A stretch of DNA of 64,000 nt from Periconia sp. R9002 (Eukaryota > Ascomycota > Dothideomycetes > Pleosporales > Periconiaceae), in assembly GCA_023627715.1 (NCBI GenBank), contig JAMAHW010000018.1, forward strand, positions 62,001 to 126,000. Direction: 5' to 3'. The position numbers and the translations under genes were made by a program. The notes beneath the pieces were generated by a model. The model made no database searches. It was not told where the DNA came from and saw only the letters and a program-made list of their open reading frames with translations. Below, in pieces: positions 45,889-57,500 of this stretch. Numbering within the stretch: position 1 is the stretch's first letter; every line of letters starts with the position of its first letter.

Positions 45889-48800
45889 TTACTCATCATC
45901 ATCGTCGCCCTCCTCTTCTGCGTCGTCCTCTTTTTTCTTGTCATTATCAACCAACGCCTTGATAAGCTGTCTCTTCTTCCAATTCTTCTGCCACACAACG
46001 CCATCCCTCCCCCCCAACTCCTTTTGGAGTTGCGCATTCGTCCAAATCATGTAGTCACTTCCATCCACTTCTGGATCCGCATCTTCTGACGCTGTGCGCT
46101 TGACTACTCTCCCTGTCTTTGCTCCCGCCGTTGCTCTCGTTTTCGCTGTTGACTTCGCTGCCGTCTTAGCTGCCTTCGTTGCAGTCTTCGCCCCTGTTGC
46201 TGGCGTCTTGGTTGCTGTCTTCGCAACCTTCGCTGTGGTCTTTGCTGTCTTCGCTGTTTTCGCTACCTTTGCTGTGGTCTTCGCTGTTTTCGCTGCTTTA
46301 GCTCCTGCTCCGCTACTACCTGCTCTCGTCGTCCTTGTCGTCCTCGCCGTCCTCGTTGTTGCAGCTGGTGCAGCCGGTGCAGGTGGTGCTACGGCTGTCC
46401 CTTGTTGGCGGCCACGCCTGCCTCGTGTTGTCGGACCGGTTGTAGTAGTGGTAGCGGCAGCAGTACCATCCCAAGGAACCCAAGCGGCTCCACTGACCTT
46501 TCTCCTCTTATTCCTCTTGTCATTATCACCACCTCCTTCACCATCATTATTGTTACTAGTATCATCGTCGTCCTCATCCCGGTCGTCACTGGAATCCTCA
46601 GTCTGCGTGTAATTAGGATCCTTTTGAGCTTTTCTTTTTGGACGCCCTGGACCTTTGGTTTGCGGGGAAGGATCTTTTTCTTTTCCTTTGGGCTTTCCCT
46701 TGGGCTTGAGAGGGGCGGTAGTTTGCGAGTTCTCAGACGTAGTTGATTTTGCAGACACAGAAGGTTGAGTGTTGGGTCTGGATTGTGAATTTGGGGTTTT
46801 TGATCGCGACCGCTGTTGAGATGTTGTGGGTAACCCTTCAGTCTGCTTCTCTGGCGGTGGTACATTGGGATTCTGCTCTTCTGGCAGTGGTGCATTAGTA
46901 TTCTGCTCATCTGACGGCCGGTCTTCTTGATCCGACTCTTGCCTCAGCCTGGCGAAGTCATTTGGATAGAACTGGAATTCCAGCGGGTCGGCGGCTTCAG
47001 AGCCACTGGAACCCCTAGAGGGAACTTCCGGATCCATGCCCGCGTATTTGATATTTTCCTGGTACGTGGCGTCGGCGCGTGCAAAGATATCGTCGTAGGG
47101 AACTCGGGAATACCGCAATCGAGAGGCATCGTACCGAAGATTCTCATAACTATGGTAATCAGGGTTTGTCGGTGGCGGCTGGGGTATCTGCTTGACCTGT
47201 TCAGCGAAATGGGACATTGTAGCGCGATAGTAGTTCCCTGCATAGTTGCGGAGACCCTGGATATAGGGGCTTGCACTCTCCATATCCAATTCCTCGTCGT
47301 CCCCGTCTTCCCCGCCTTCTCCGTCTTCCTCGTCTTCCTCGTCTTCCGATCTATAAAGAGCTTGGGCAACCCTTGCTTCTTCTGGTTGCTGTTCCAAGTC
47401 CTTCTTCTTCTCTCTTCTCGTTTCCCGGTCTTCACAGTCTTGGACATATTGATCAGCTATGGCAGCTTCTTTTCGTTCGATTGCTTCCGTGTACGACGAG
47501 AAAGTACCACCCCAGGTTCGATTTCCCCAATTCTGACGCTCCCTGTCTTTGGCATTCCTGTCCGAACCGGTCTTGCTCAGAGGAGCGTAGTTTTCCCAAA
47601 CCCATGTGCGCCGCACGAAGGACCCCGCGGGCCACTCTTGGAGAAGTTTCGCGTGGCGGAACTTGTCTTTGCTCACACCAGAGAAGGTTTCTCTCAAATC
47701 TAAATGTGTTTGTGCATGTTCCATCTCTGGAGTATGAAACACGCAAGTCCAGCCGATATCTCGTTTCAGCAACTGCGCAAGCCGGTAAGACCAGATGTTG
47801 TCAAAAGGTTGGGGCATACGGATACGTAACATGGTCAACTTGTTGAAATACGGAGCGTTGTGTTTCCAGAAGTAGTACCAACCGCGCATTTCGCGGGCAA
47901 AAACAGCATCACGAGCGTCTCTGTGCAGAGACTGCTCATCCGTGCCTGTCGAAGAGGGCTCGGGATGCATCTCGCCTGGAGGTGGATCCCCTTCAAAAAC
48001 TTGCGCAGGTTTCAACACAGATTTGAGACGACCTTTGTTTGCCATTTTCTGTTTCGCTGCCTTTGGTGGATGATGGTCGTCAAACGGACACAATGTATCG
48101 CTGCGCCAGGGACAGACACTTTCTGGACAATACGCGAGTGGCTTTTTGTCGGGATCTTTGCCTTCAATTTCCTCCAGACGATCTCGATCAAGCGGATTTC
48201 GGAAGTCGTAAAGAATACTGAGGGTATCAACGTATCCGGCAATATTCGTTAGATTGGCTGAAAATGGCGCGGCTACACTCTTCTCCTTATTTCTCTCATT
48301 GTCTGGCCAACCCCAATAGCAGCTAGACAACTGGGGGTCGCGTCGACCGATGAGTATGTGAACCGGTATATGTGCCTGGTTCATCCGTTCAAAACATGTT
48401 CTGGTTACCATTAGCGTTTTGAATATTTTCAATGTTTCCCTACTTACTTTATGGATTGGAAGGTCTGTTTCCAATCTTTAGGGACGAGATCAGGATCTAC
48501 ACATTCGTTCACTGTGGACTGATTGACCAAACTAAAATTCATAACTATTAGTTCATGCTGTTATCTTCGAAACATGTATGAAATCGCACTTACCGGTCCC
48601 AGTCAAAAACGGGTTTCCACTTGAATTTTGAGCCTAGCCACGAATAGACTTCTGTTGTAAGTTGACCTTCGAGAGCTTTTCCAAACGTCTCAAATCCTTT
48701 GAGCTCCTCTTGGACGAGTGCCAAGGGATTCAAGGGATCCGTCGCCCGTGTTTTTACCTCTGGTTCCAATGCGAAAGGCTCAATATCGCTCTGTATCTGA

Positions 48801-50257
48801 AAAGCACGATGAAGTTTCCCGAGCATTCTTGACAGGGTCGTAGCTCTATTGACGTCTCTAAATTCTTCGTTGACAGTGTCGACATCGCAACCATTATTAT
48901 GTGCTTCCTTGTCTTCCTTCCTGATTTGTATAGGGATACCACTCTTATCGTGGAAGTAACTGTTGAGCTGGTCTTTTCTTGCCTCCAGGAATGTATCCCT
49001 GGCGCTGGGTTGGAACTGGGGCTGTGGCACCTGAAAGTCCTGCGAAACGTACTGATCGTGAATGCGTTCATTAATTGTTCGTTGTGCCACTTCGATAGCT
49101 TTACGGGCGACTCCCTCGTCCGATAACTTCTTCTTCCACGGATCCCGGAGAGGATACACTTGTACCCACGCTCCAATATCAATACCAACACGCTTAACGT
49201 TTGGTTTGGTTTTATGAATGTACTTCACGAGATGAGGCATGAAACCAATTGCCAGACGCAACTCGATGGCGGTCACACTATCAGGTGCAATGTCAATAGT
49301 TTCTCTCTTGAACTGACAGACGTGTTTGTGGGGATTGGGGATACGAGAGTCGATATCAGCGTCATATTTCCCCCTGACACATAGTGTTTTTAATTCGGTG
49401 CATTTTCGTACGAGGTTGCCAAAGGCATCCCTGTGCCGTGGAGGTATAGAACGTGAATCGGGTATGCCAATCCATTTCAGCTTCTGTAAGAAGCTTAAGA
49501 CATGGTCGGAGGTAGCATTTTGAGCGAGATCTATGAGGTATTGCGGCCATTTTTGCTGATCATATTCTTCATTGGTAACATCAGAAGTTGACGCCTGGAA
49601 TTCTTCGCATTTCGCAATAAGACTCAGGTCCAAGGCCTCCAGATTCGGGAGGGTCTTAGCAATCCTATCAACCGAAAATTAGTATATGTCTTCGCTGATA
49701 ACTCTTGCTCTAATGCATAGACAAGGGGCAAGGTTAAATCACCATATTAGATCGCTAGGCTCCATCCATGCTGCGAGTGCAAGCCTTTTCACCGAGTTTC
49801 TTATGTGTTTTGACCCTTCCGCTCGGTCTTTAAACTTGTTCCACTGTTGGTTAGGAGTGGGAAAACTGTGCGTATCAGCGTCTCCTTCCGCGATAAAACT
49901 TCGTTCGCGCTCCCAAAGTATCCTTCTTTTGCGTGGTTCCTCACGGTTCTTATCGTAGCCATTCCAGTCATAGTACGTGAAAGGTTCGTAGAAAATAGCC
50001 TCGTCAACCACGCTCGTTATCTGCGCATTTGCATTGACTGCGGCGATGCGAAACGAAGCAGCAGCTTGTCGACCAGCGTAGAGTAGGATCTGGCGACGCA
50101 AATTGTAATGCCGGGGTGTTTCGGGGATCCCATTGATCACAGCCTGATCGTGAAGACCTATACTAGGGGGGATTGTGCGGCGCGTATTCGTCCTGCTGTT
50201 ACCGGAGTCTTGGTCATCAAGCTGTCCGAAAAGAGCCCATAGACTTCGGGTGGCCAT
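45889..50257 (-). CDS. Large unnamed protein: LRR-like N-terminus, AT-hook, histone-H1-like repeats, SAP-like C-terminus
   Basis: I do not recognise a named family. Four exons (49743-50257, 48594-49664, 48448-48531, 45889-48400) give 1,393 residues. All three introns keep frame; intron 1 has a good branch sequence (TACTAAT). Residues about 155-190 read as a leucine-rich repeat (VKRLALAAWM, then IAKTLPNLEALDLS), and further CTELKTL units resemble LRR parts of fungal F-box-like proteins, but I see no F-box. The middle is charged, with acid blocks (about 920-945). The last 260 residues look DNA-binding: AT-hook-like PGRPKRK (about 1141-1147), RGRRGR (about 1217-1222), an Ala/Lys/Thr repeat like a histone H1 tail (about 1254-1320), then a SAP-like motif WTNAQLQKEL...KKRQLIKALV (about 1341-1375) and an acidic end. 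Inference: a nuclear chromatin-associated protein. The gene model is well supported, the function is not. Confidence 0.72.
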
Positions 50258-51067
50258 TTCGTGAATTTACAGCACCTATCCTTGAATTACCATTCATAAG
50301 TTCGCGATGTTCAATGATACATATGCAAGTAGAGACATGCAATAATAATTGATGTTTGTGTTAAGAAAAGTCTCAGATCCCATTTTCAACATAATTATGA
50401 CAAGGAAAGGAACAAAGGAGTTGGTCTCACAAGCACCATCCCCATCTCCAGACCTGATATGTTTGTTCTCCACGCAGCAAACTCCGTTCTCAGGCACAAA
50501 GAACATGGTGGCCGGATTCAGGTTAGACGTGTTTGCGATAAAGTATATTTCTGATTTCGTCAGTATAAGCTACAGAGCGGTTAAGAATAAAGCAGTCGCT
50601 ATTCCTTTAAGTGCTGTATAATATGTATGGTCGACAACAACGATGTCTTGGGTTGGAGTCTGAATCTAAAACGTGGTGTTGTTTAGTCAGGGAGTTAGGA
50701 GAAACAAACCGGGGGTCCCAGGGTCCACTTTCGTGAACCGGCGCGAGCCAAGAGACAGCTTGGCCATGCCGACAGGGACCCTGCATGGCGTCGACCTAGC
50801 ACAAAGTGTATTTCGGAAAAGACGGAACCCATCACGTAAAGTGACCATGGGGTGGGTAGGTAGGCACAGAAGAATGGATTTGAGGATATCGAGCTCGCCG
50901 TCTCCGAGATGGATTGAACCAGACAAGCTAAGCCGCAGGAAGACCTGCAAGCAACCATAGCAAACCCCAAATACGAAGAGGAGACCATTTCGCTACCCAT
51001 AACAAGAAGAGTTCAACCTGGCCACCATACCAACCGCAAAATACACGTCCAAAGCAATCCTTTACCT
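50258..51067. other. Intergenic region upstream of the H1-like/SAP gene, 3' flank of calmodulin
   Basis: 810 bp, no recognised gene. Both neighbours are on the minus strand, so this is the promoter of one and 3' UTR of the other. Confidence 0.5.
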
Positions 51068-52070
<1,003 letters not shown>

Positions 52071-52511
52071 GGTTGCTGGTGGGGGATTCGAGGCAGCGGG
52101 AGGTGTTGTAGTGGATCTGAAAAGCAATTGCTGGAGGGAACGAGTCTGGCGACAGCACGGGTTTGGGGGAGTAGAGCTTGAGGTGAGGAGGAGATATGGG
52201 GGTAAGGTTGGGTTAGTAGGTGTTGTTTGCGGCTGGAAAGGGTGGTCGAAATGTGATTGAGGGCTGAGAGTGGACGCTTAGCCTGTCTGGGCCTTAGCGT
52301 CACAGCAGGTGCGGCCCAGCGTCCGAGACTACCCCCAGGGAGCACTGGCTCCTGCATTCACAGGCGAGGCGAGGCTCACGCATTGCTAAGTATCATACAT
52401 ACATACCAACTTGAACGCTTGACACGATCCCCATCTTCACCCGCCCTCCCTTCCCGCTGCGCCCTGTGTGTGGAATCATGACATAGTGCCATACACGTCT
52501 ACCTCCCAACC
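52071..52511. promoter_or_regulatory. Shared divergent promoter, calmodulin / TLG2
   Basis: 441 bp between the two start codons. Assigned from gene order only; no specific site recognised. Confidence 0.4.
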
Positions 52512-53890
52512 ATGTGGCGGGACCGCACCAACCTGTACGCTTGTCCTCTCCGTCCTCCGTCCTCCCTCAAGCTGTTCTTGCGCTGACGTAGCCTGAATGG
52601 AACAGCTTCATCTCCTACCGCCAGTCGTACTCGCACCACCCGGCCAAGAAGACGCGCTATGCCGGTCCCGCATCCAATGGCTTCGGCGACTCCCGCCGCA
52701 TGTCCGAAGAGCGCCAGGGACTCATGTCCTCGGGTGCCTACGAAGACGATGGCGATGCCGTAATTGAGATGGACCTGCTGCCTCCGCGCTGGCTCGACAT
52801 TCAAGATGAGATCACCGAAACCCTCGCCGAAATTGCCAAACAAACCCGGAAGCTTGATCAACTGCATCAGAAGCACGTGCTGCCTGGTTTCGATGACGAG
52901 GCCGTCAAGAAGCGCGAGGAGCGAGAAATCGAGCAGCTCACCCAAGATATCACGCGATCTTTCCAAAAATGCCAGCAGGCAATTAAGCGCATAGAGCGCA
53001 TGGTCCGAGAGTCTAAGCAGCAAGGAACCATCAGTAGCGGCGAAGAGACAATGGCGAAAAATCTCAAGATCTCTCTGGCCTCGAGAGTGGGCGAAGTTAG
53101 CACCACGTTCCGTAAAAAACAGTCTGCATACCTCAAAAGTAGCTACTCCTTACCCCATTCACATGCAGTATAGTATATCTAACAGCTTCTAGAACTACGT
53201 GATCTGGGCGGCTTCGACTCACCGTTCCGGTCCAATACTCCGATCCAAAATCAATACAACGACCCAGCCCTCGCCGACTCCGAAACAGACCGTTCTTTTT
53301 CACAATCCACACTTCAGCAGACAAAACAGCACCAGCAACGCCTCCTTCACAATCCGAATGATGCTCTCATCGCTCAGCGCGAGCGCGAGATCGAGGACAT
53401 TGCTCAGGGTATCATCGAGCTTGCCAATATCTTCCAAGAATTGCAGACCATGGTCATCGACCAGGGAAGTATGCTGGACCGCATTGATTACAATGTTGAG
53501 CGCATGGCGACGGACGTCAAAGAAGCGGATAAAGAACTCAAAGTGGCCTCGGGATACCAGCGACGCAGCATCAAACGCAAAGCTATGCTCCTCCTCGCTA
53601 TCCTTATCGCCGGCGTCTTCATGCTCCTCTCCCTCAAGCTCAGCAGAAAGGGTAGCGGAAGTGCTACCCCCCCTCCACCCCCGCCTGCTAACCCTGAAAC
53701 ACAACCGGATTCCGCAGCGAGCCCTGCGTTGGAACGACGGAACTTTGACAGTGATAGTATTACCCGTCAAGTAGTAGCTGCACGATGGAACCGCGATTGG
53801 CATCGGCGCAAGAGACGGAAATGGCAATGGCAGGAGGTGGATCTAGAAGTGGATCATTTTAATATCCCTCCGACATCGTCGAATTCGTAG
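52512..53890 (+). CDS. TLG2: t-SNARE syntaxin Tlg2 (syntaxin-16 type)
   Basis: Qa-SNARE of the trans-Golgi network/endosome fusion machinery. Three exons (52512-52534, 52606-53138, 53193-53890) give 417 residues. Exon 1 is only 23 nt; joined to exon 2 it gives MWRDRTNLFISYR, the N-peptide that binds the SM protein Vps45 in this family. An Habc region follows (DIQDEITETLAEIAKQ...). The SNARE helix starts near REREIEDIAQGIIELANIF, with the zero-layer Gln in VIDQGSMLDRIDYNVE. A transmembrane segment (AMLLLAILIAGVFMLLSL) comes after the basic QRRSIKRK. About 80 residues of P-rich then basic lumenal tail follow the membrane segment, a long tail as in yeast Tlg2. The short first exon makes this gene easy to mis-annotate at its N-terminus. 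Confidence 0.93.
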
Positions 53891-54875
53891 ACGTTAAGCG
53901 GAGTTTTTTTTTGTTCTCTTCTTGTGTTAGTGGGTAGAATGTAACATATATTTAACGATACTAGAGAAAAGCGAAGTACGCCCCTAAGATTCGTTTCTGC
54001 CCGGCCTTGATTTGTGTTTTATGCTTCTTGTCCACCGTGGTGTTTAACCGGAAACATGTGCTCAGTTTGTATTAAATGTTACTCTCTTATCTCTGGTGAA
54101 GCATGTTGTCAATACACCAAGTTTGCACTCCTCGAGTACATGCATACAGTACAATGGAAACCACGACCACGATCAACGCATTATCTTGTTTAACATGACT
54201 TTTTCGTTATTCCCACTCAGCCATGCAGTCTATTCAATACACTATCCATCATCCCAATCCCCATCCCTATTTTGATTCGACCCAGTAAGTAAACCCTACC
54301 CCGATGAAAACGAAACAAAGACATAGCAAGATAGAGAGGAAAAGGGGAGAATAGAGAAGAAGAAGAAGAAGAAGAAAAGACTTGTTTGAAAATAAACAAT
54401 GTTCCAATAACGGGCCCTCTACTGTTCGCTTCCCGCAAGAAAAACCAGTGAAGGTTATGGAAAGCATGATGATGGGTGTCTGCTCTCTTTCCTCCTCCAC
54501 GCTGAGGCGATGAACACCCGGTACTAATACACAAAAGATGGGGTTTTTGGGAGATATTAAACCCCGAGGGAAGATGGATCTGCAATCGCCGGGGGTCGCG
54601 CGGGTTGCACGTCACTGATATAAGAAAGGGGGACAGAGATGGTGGCGGGCGAAGGAGGAAGAAAACAACAGTGAATGAAAAACAAACAACTGAGAATAGT
54701 CTTGCTTGTTCTTCTGTTGGAAGTGGTGCAATATGCAAAGAAGAATCATGTCCAAAACAGGATTCAGAACCAGAATAAGGAGCCTCACGGTGACCTCGTC
54801 AGGGGAGGGAGGTCACCCCTGTTCACTTCTTCTCATCACTGTTGTCCACCAGCGGACTTCTGGGGGAGTCTCATC
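53891..54875. other. Convergent intergenic region, TLG2 / IEC3
   Basis: 985 bp of 3' flanks with an (AGA)n trinucleotide run at about 54356-54376. Open frames crossing it are explained by that repeat. No gene recognised. Confidence 0.5.
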
Positions 54876-55974
54876 CTACCGATTGTTCACCGCCGTGAAG
54901 CCACCACCGGTCGAGCCAGCATCCGCCATTTCCGTGTCTCCGTTCTCTGGGCTGCGCGCATCGGATGGCGCTAGACCTGCGGCAGCACCCGAGTGCGCCC
55001 TCGCCCGTGAAGAGGTCGAGCCTTCTGCCTCGTCGCCGGTCCTTGGTCGTTGCTCATCTGACACGGGGTCGAAGAAAGCGGTGCGTGACGAGGATTCAGG
55101 CTGTCGCGGGTGGAGAGGAGGGATAGGGAGTGTGGCTGCCGAAGACGAAACGCCGTTGACTGCCGGCGGTGATGCAGCGGATGCGTTGACGGAGCTGAAG
55201 AAAGGTGCTGTGCGACTTGGGTCGGGTGTGCTTTGCGCCGAGGACATGGGGTTCACGGAGGCGAGGGCCTGCTGGTGATGAGTGCTTCCCGGGCTCGCGT
55301 GCCGCGCTGCGGAAGTTCCGCTTCCCCCTGTTTGTAAGCCGGCTGGCGGTGATCCCTTGCGATGGCTTCGCTTGCTTCTCAGAGGTTTGTCTGTAGGTGT
55401 GGGTGGTGTGCTGCTACTCCGGTCCGAGTCGTCCACATTGTATTCCATGAGGTTGTTCAGTTTCTCGAGGAGGAATGCGCGCTCGAGGCGCATCTTTTGC
55501 ACACCACGGTTGAGACGCTTGATTCGTAGGCGTGTGTTGTCGTTGTTCTCCTCGATGTCGTTGATGCGGCGGCGGAGCTCAATGCATTTTCGGTAATACG
55601 CTGTTTCCACGGACGGAGGAAGGTCCTTCTGCGAAAGGGCTCGCGCAGTCGGTGCCGCTGGCACTACTATGTAAACATTAGTTCCCTTTCCAATGAAACT
55701 AAAAATATTCGAAAAGATCAATAGCGTGCCAAAGCATTGATCGAATGGGTGATGAGACACTCATGCTGCCGCGGATAGTTGTCCCCAACGTCGCGCAATC
55801 CCTTAAATAACAAGATGCGTTCTATGAACTAAACGGCCCACTCTTGATATCGACCTTGGATAGCTTATTCGATCCTGTTGATAGACAACTACCGCGAAAT
55901 TGTCCGGCGAATCGTTCGTGCGCGCAACTAACATATAAGTATAACGGAGATGGCTACGTACCAGACTGAGGCAT
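54876..55974 (-). CDS. IEC3: INO80 chromatin-remodelling complex subunit Iec3
   Basis: Accessory subunit of the INO80 nucleosome remodeller (family founded in fission yeast). Two exons (55962-55974, 54876-55666) give 267 residues. The conserved part is at about residues 25-85: ETAYYRKCIELRRRINDIEE, then RLNRGVQKMRLERAFLLEKL, a coiled-coil-like block. The remainder is S/P-rich and disordered and ends near GGGFTAVNNR. Exon 1 is 13 nt (MPQS plus one base) and the intron is 295 nt, long for this window. Two acceptors in the same frame (TAG|TAGTGCC or TAGTAG|TGCC) differ by one Val, so residue 5 or 6 is uncertain. An upstream in-frame ATG (MSHHPFDQC, 55760) lies inside the predicted intron and is not used in this model. 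Confidence 0.75.
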
Positions 55975-56631
55975 CGTGGGATTCGGAAGTTGACCTTAAT
56001 AACAATTAGATTAGGAGAGAGATTCGGGGTTATTGGCCGTTTGAAAGTCCTATGGGAACGTGGGTGGGTTGTGAGGGTGTGTAGTGGAGGTTGGAGAGTT
56101 GGGGGACGCGACAACTGAATGTAATGGGGCGGAAGCTGGAAGCTGGGAATTTGCGCTAAACTGAATTGGGCGTATATACTGAGCTAAACTGCATCATTTG
56201 TGGTCGCGATCTATCACGAATGAGATGACATATAGCATATGACCCATGCTAAATGTAGAGGACCTTAGATGCGAAGCAGAATCTAAAGACACGAAATTTG
56301 TACATGTCAGGCAAGATCACACCATCCCAGTACATCACCCAAAATTGTACGTTTTTATTGTAGGGATACATAGGCAAAAGCTTTCCATGATTTTTATTCG
56401 TGGGTATCATTTTTGTTCATAGCTACTGTGCCGGGCTCTCAACTCATCTCCAATCTACTTGTTGTTAATCCTCTTATAAATTTTCACTTCCTCCAAGTTC
56501 CGGACAAACTTCGCATAATTTTGTAGCTAATTGCGATTGATGATGACAAGGACAAGTCATGTCCCTAGTTGCAGCCATGGTATTCAACAGAAGGGTTACG
56601 AATGCGCTTTTTGATTTCCTGTTGATTTTCC
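55975..56631. other. Intergenic region, IEC3 promoter and NIP7 3' flank
   Basis: 657 bp. By position the IEC3 promoter lies at the left and the NIP7 3' UTR at the right. No gene recognised. Confidence 0.5.
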
Positions 56632-57289
56632 TCATGTCGTGAAAAGCGTATCTTCCTCTCGCAAATACTCTCCAATGTCTGATTGCCTGAATGCGACAAC
56701 ACCAGTAGGATCCAATTTGCGCGCTTCAGCCGTCGAGCGTGCGCTCACTCCGAAGCCCTTAAAGCAGGGTGTTAGCCCCTTATCGTTTGGATCGTGCCAG
56801 AAAATCCACCTACCAGATATGTATCGTTCATACTGAGTATTATCACACCTTGATGCTCGGGACAATCTTCGCTCCATCTACCCACATGCGCCTTCAGGAC
56901 GTTATTACCGTAGAGAAACGGCATTTCTCCATTGGCTTTGACCCAAATCTTGTACCTGGCATGAGGGCCAATTATAGGCAATGCTGTGATGTGTAGACGG
57001 AATTTGCCAGTTTTGGTGAACTTTCCGAGACAGGTTCCGAGGGAGAGGAGGTTGTCGCGCTTTACGGAAGTAGCTAGATTCGCAAGCGATTCTCGAACAT
57101 AGTAAACTCGGGAGCCCTGAGAAAGATTAGAACGTGAGAAATTGTTGGTGAAATCTGGCGTACCTGGACGCGGAAAACATGACGATCGTCTGCGCCTCCG
57201 GCTGTGATTAGGTCCTGGATTCCTTTACCACAGTAAGCAGCAAGCTTCTCAAACAGAGTCTTGGTCTCAGGTTCCGTAAGTGGCCTCAT
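56632..57289 (-). CDS. NIP7: 60S ribosome biogenesis protein Nip7 (PUA domain)
   Basis: Nucleolar pre-60S assembly factor needed for 27S pre-rRNA processing. Three exons (57164-57289, 56814-57116, 56632-56757), each a whole number of codons, give 184 residues, the usual Nip7 length. It starts [20 protein letters not shown]. The middle reads [15 protein letters not shown] and [19 protein letters not shown]. The C-terminal PUA domain carries [19 protein letters not shown] and ends [16 protein letters not shown] and [12 protein letters not shown]. It is head to head with NOC3 across 211 bp; both act in large-subunit assembly. Confidence 0.95.
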
Positions 57290-57500
57290 TTCGAAAAAGG
57301 ATTATGGGATGGCGACTCGAGATTGGAAAGTCGAGGATTGCGATAAAGCGGATATGCGAAACCAAAAAATTATGGAAGTCGGCGAAAACGGTCTAGAAGC
57401 GCCGACCTCGCCAAGCCACCCCAAAATTATTTTCGTTGCGGGTCTAGGGTCCTCAACGCGACACCATCAATTTCCAGAAACTATTGCTTGTCCGCACTCA
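57290..57500. promoter_or_regulatory. Short bidirectional promoter, NIP7 / NOC3
   Basis: 211 bp between start codons. A CCAAAAAATTATGG block near 57361-57374 and AAAATTATTTTCG near 57422-57434 are A/T-rich elements in the style of the yeast ribosome-biogenesis RRPE (AAAAATTT). The plus-strand frame of NOC3 is open across the whole region. Confidence 0.5.

Noticed and set aside
45855..46746. 172-codon (46094-46612) and 114-codon plus-strand frames
   Set aside because: Shadows of the H1-like tail and the AT-hook region of the minus-strand gene; the Ala/Val-rich products come from reverse reading of Lys/Ala/Thr codons.
57261..57500. 80-codon N-terminal extension of NOC3
   Set aside because: In frame and open, but it overlaps the NIP7 start and adds sequence I cannot match to Noc3 proteins, while the ATG at 57501 gives the usual start with the KRRRLSPP motif.
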